DNA from: Desulfobacterales bacterium
GTDB taxonomy: Bacteria > Desulfobacterota > Desulfobacteria > Desulfobacterales > Desulfosalsimonadaceae
NCBI GenBank assembly: GCA_018399455.1
Contig: JAGYOT010000067.1
Span: 1-8,139, forward strand
Direction of reading: 5' to 3'
Length of the DNA: 8,139 nt
Under the pieces are notes generated by a model that saw only the letters and a list, made by a program, of their open reading frames with translations, ran no database searches and had not been told where the DNA came from. Shown in pieces: positions 7,499 through 8,139 of this stretch; positions within the stretch are counted from its first letter, which is position 1; the number at the start of each line of letters is the position of its first letter. A program made the translations under genes and the position numbers.

Positions 7499-7504
7499 TG
7501 TATG

Positions 7505-7511
7505 CCTCCTT
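7505..7511 (-). promoter_or_regulatory. Perfect Shine-Dalgarno fixing the rpsO GTG start
   Basis: AAGGAGG on the minus strand, with a six-base spacer (CATACA) before GTG at 7498-7496. It decides against the upstream ATG at 7525. Confidence 0.85.
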
Positions 7512-7530
7512 GAAAAAAAATTCATTAGTC

Positions 7531-8121
7531 TCAGTCGTCATGATGAAACACGCACGCATAATCGAAGCGATCTTTATCTGCTGCATCGCCCTGGTAGAGA
7601 ATCGCCAGCAGTTTCCCGGCCGGGTCGAGAATCTTGATATAATCTGTTTCAGCTATGCAGTCAATCTCTTGCCGAAAAACTATTTTTCCATATTTTATCC
7701 TATCCGTCAAAGCCTTATCCGCCATCAAGGCAGGCATGCCCCGAAGGGCCGGTCCCATGGGGACCACCTCTTCCGAAAGCTGCCCGCAGGTCTCAATTTT
7801 TTCAAGCGCCTCCAGCGAATTGGCCTCTTCAATCCCAAAATCACTTAATTCGGTTCGTCTCAGTGCTTTCAGGTGTCCTCCGCAGTCCAGGGCATGGCCG
7901 ATATCCGCGCAAAGGGTGCGGACATAGGTTCCGGATGAACATCGGACGGTAAAGCCTATTTCCGGCAATTCTACACGGGTCACGGCAATCCGGTCAATCG
8001 TTACCTGCCTGGCGGATTTTTGTACCGGCCGGCCGGCCCTGGCGTATTTGTATAAGGGCTTCCCCTTGTGCTTCAAGGCCGAATAAACCGGCGGGATTTG
8101 GCTGATTTTGCCCTGAAACAC
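7531..8121 (-). CDS. truB: tRNA pseudouridine(55) synthase TruB, C-terminal part (5' end missing)
   Basis: TruB makes pseudouridine 55 in the T-loop of tRNAs. The 196 visible residues begin at [16 protein letters not shown], which in the family is about a third of the way in. Then come [11 protein letters not shown] (23-33), [15 protein letters not shown] (61-75), [10 protein letters not shown] (81-90), and a C-terminal PUA-like region (about 130-190). Roughly 110 N-terminal residues, including the catalytic Asp region, should lie beyond the right edge. However, reading upstream in frame gives N, A, I and then a TAA at 8133-8131, just inside the edge. So the visible piece is either a nonsense-interrupted gene or has a base error near the sequence end. 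The GTG at 8121 is merely the first start-like codon and has no Shine-Dalgarno. Family identity is secure; intactness is not. Confidence 0.88.
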   Translation of the reverse strand: MFQGKISQIPPVYSALKHKGKPLYKYARAGRPVQKSARQVTIDRIAVTRVELPEIGFTVRCSSGTYVRTLCADIGHALDCGGHLKALRRTELSDFGIEEANSLEALEKIETCGQLSEEVVPMGPALRGMPALMADKALTDRIKYGKIVFRQEIDCIAETDYIKILDPAGKLLAILYQGDAADKDRFDYACVFHHDD

Positions 8122-8139
8122 ATTCGCTATTTATTTGAT

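Noticed and set aside
7514..7521. T8 run (minus strand) between truB and rpsO as a terminator
   Set aside because: Only a 4-5 bp AT-rich stem can form before it, too weak for an intrinsic terminator, and rpsO needs read-through or its own promoter.
8025..8036. Palindromic CCGGCCGGCCGG inside truB
   Set aside because: Explained by the codons for the conserved A-R-x-G-x-x-V segment of TruB.

Overview
The window looks like a piece of chromosome from an anaerobic, sulfate-reducer-like deltaproteobacterium (Desulfobacterota, possibly Desulfobacterales). This is inferred from gene order and protein flavour: a cysteine-rich 4Fe-4S protein next to a CrtI-like flavoprotein, and a truB-rpsO-pnp-dut-MBL-cobS string. 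I could not search a database, so the taxonomic placement is tentative. Base composition looks fairly even, with no mobile elements, tRNAs, rRNAs or CRISPR arrays.

Left part (about 1-2790, plus strand): two tightly linked genes. The first encodes a 396-residue protein with a winged-helix-like N-terminal region, two groups of cysteines in the middle, and a C-terminal 2x[4Fe-4S] ferredoxin module. The second encodes a 521-residue FAD-dependent, phytoene-desaturase-superfamily oxidoreductase. They probably form an electron-transfer pair with unknown substrate. A 149-bp convergent gap (2788-2936) follows. It holds only a weak inverted repeat across the end of the flavoprotein gene.

Right part (about 2937-8139, minus strand, so transcribed right to left): truB (3' part only), rpsO, pnp, dut, a YycJ/WalJ-type metallo-beta-lactamase-fold protein and cobS. 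All six share one strand with short gaps or overlaps: truB-rpsO 32 bp, rpsO-pnp 90 bp, pnp-dut 15 bp, dut-MBL abutting as TGAATG, and MBL-cobS overlapping as ATGCTGA. They look like one read-through operon that mixes tRNA modification, translation, RNA decay, nucleotide-pool sanitation, a nuclease-like MBL protein and the last steps of cobalamin assembly. The pnp leader carries a hairpin. A second strong hairpin sits where the cobS ribosome binding site should be.

Points most worth checking: an in-frame TAA in truB just inside the right edge, the wHTH/ferredoxin-flavoprotein pair as a possible undescribed redox unit, and the hairpin that abuts the cobS start codon. Most of the window is otherwise ordinary housekeeping sequence.
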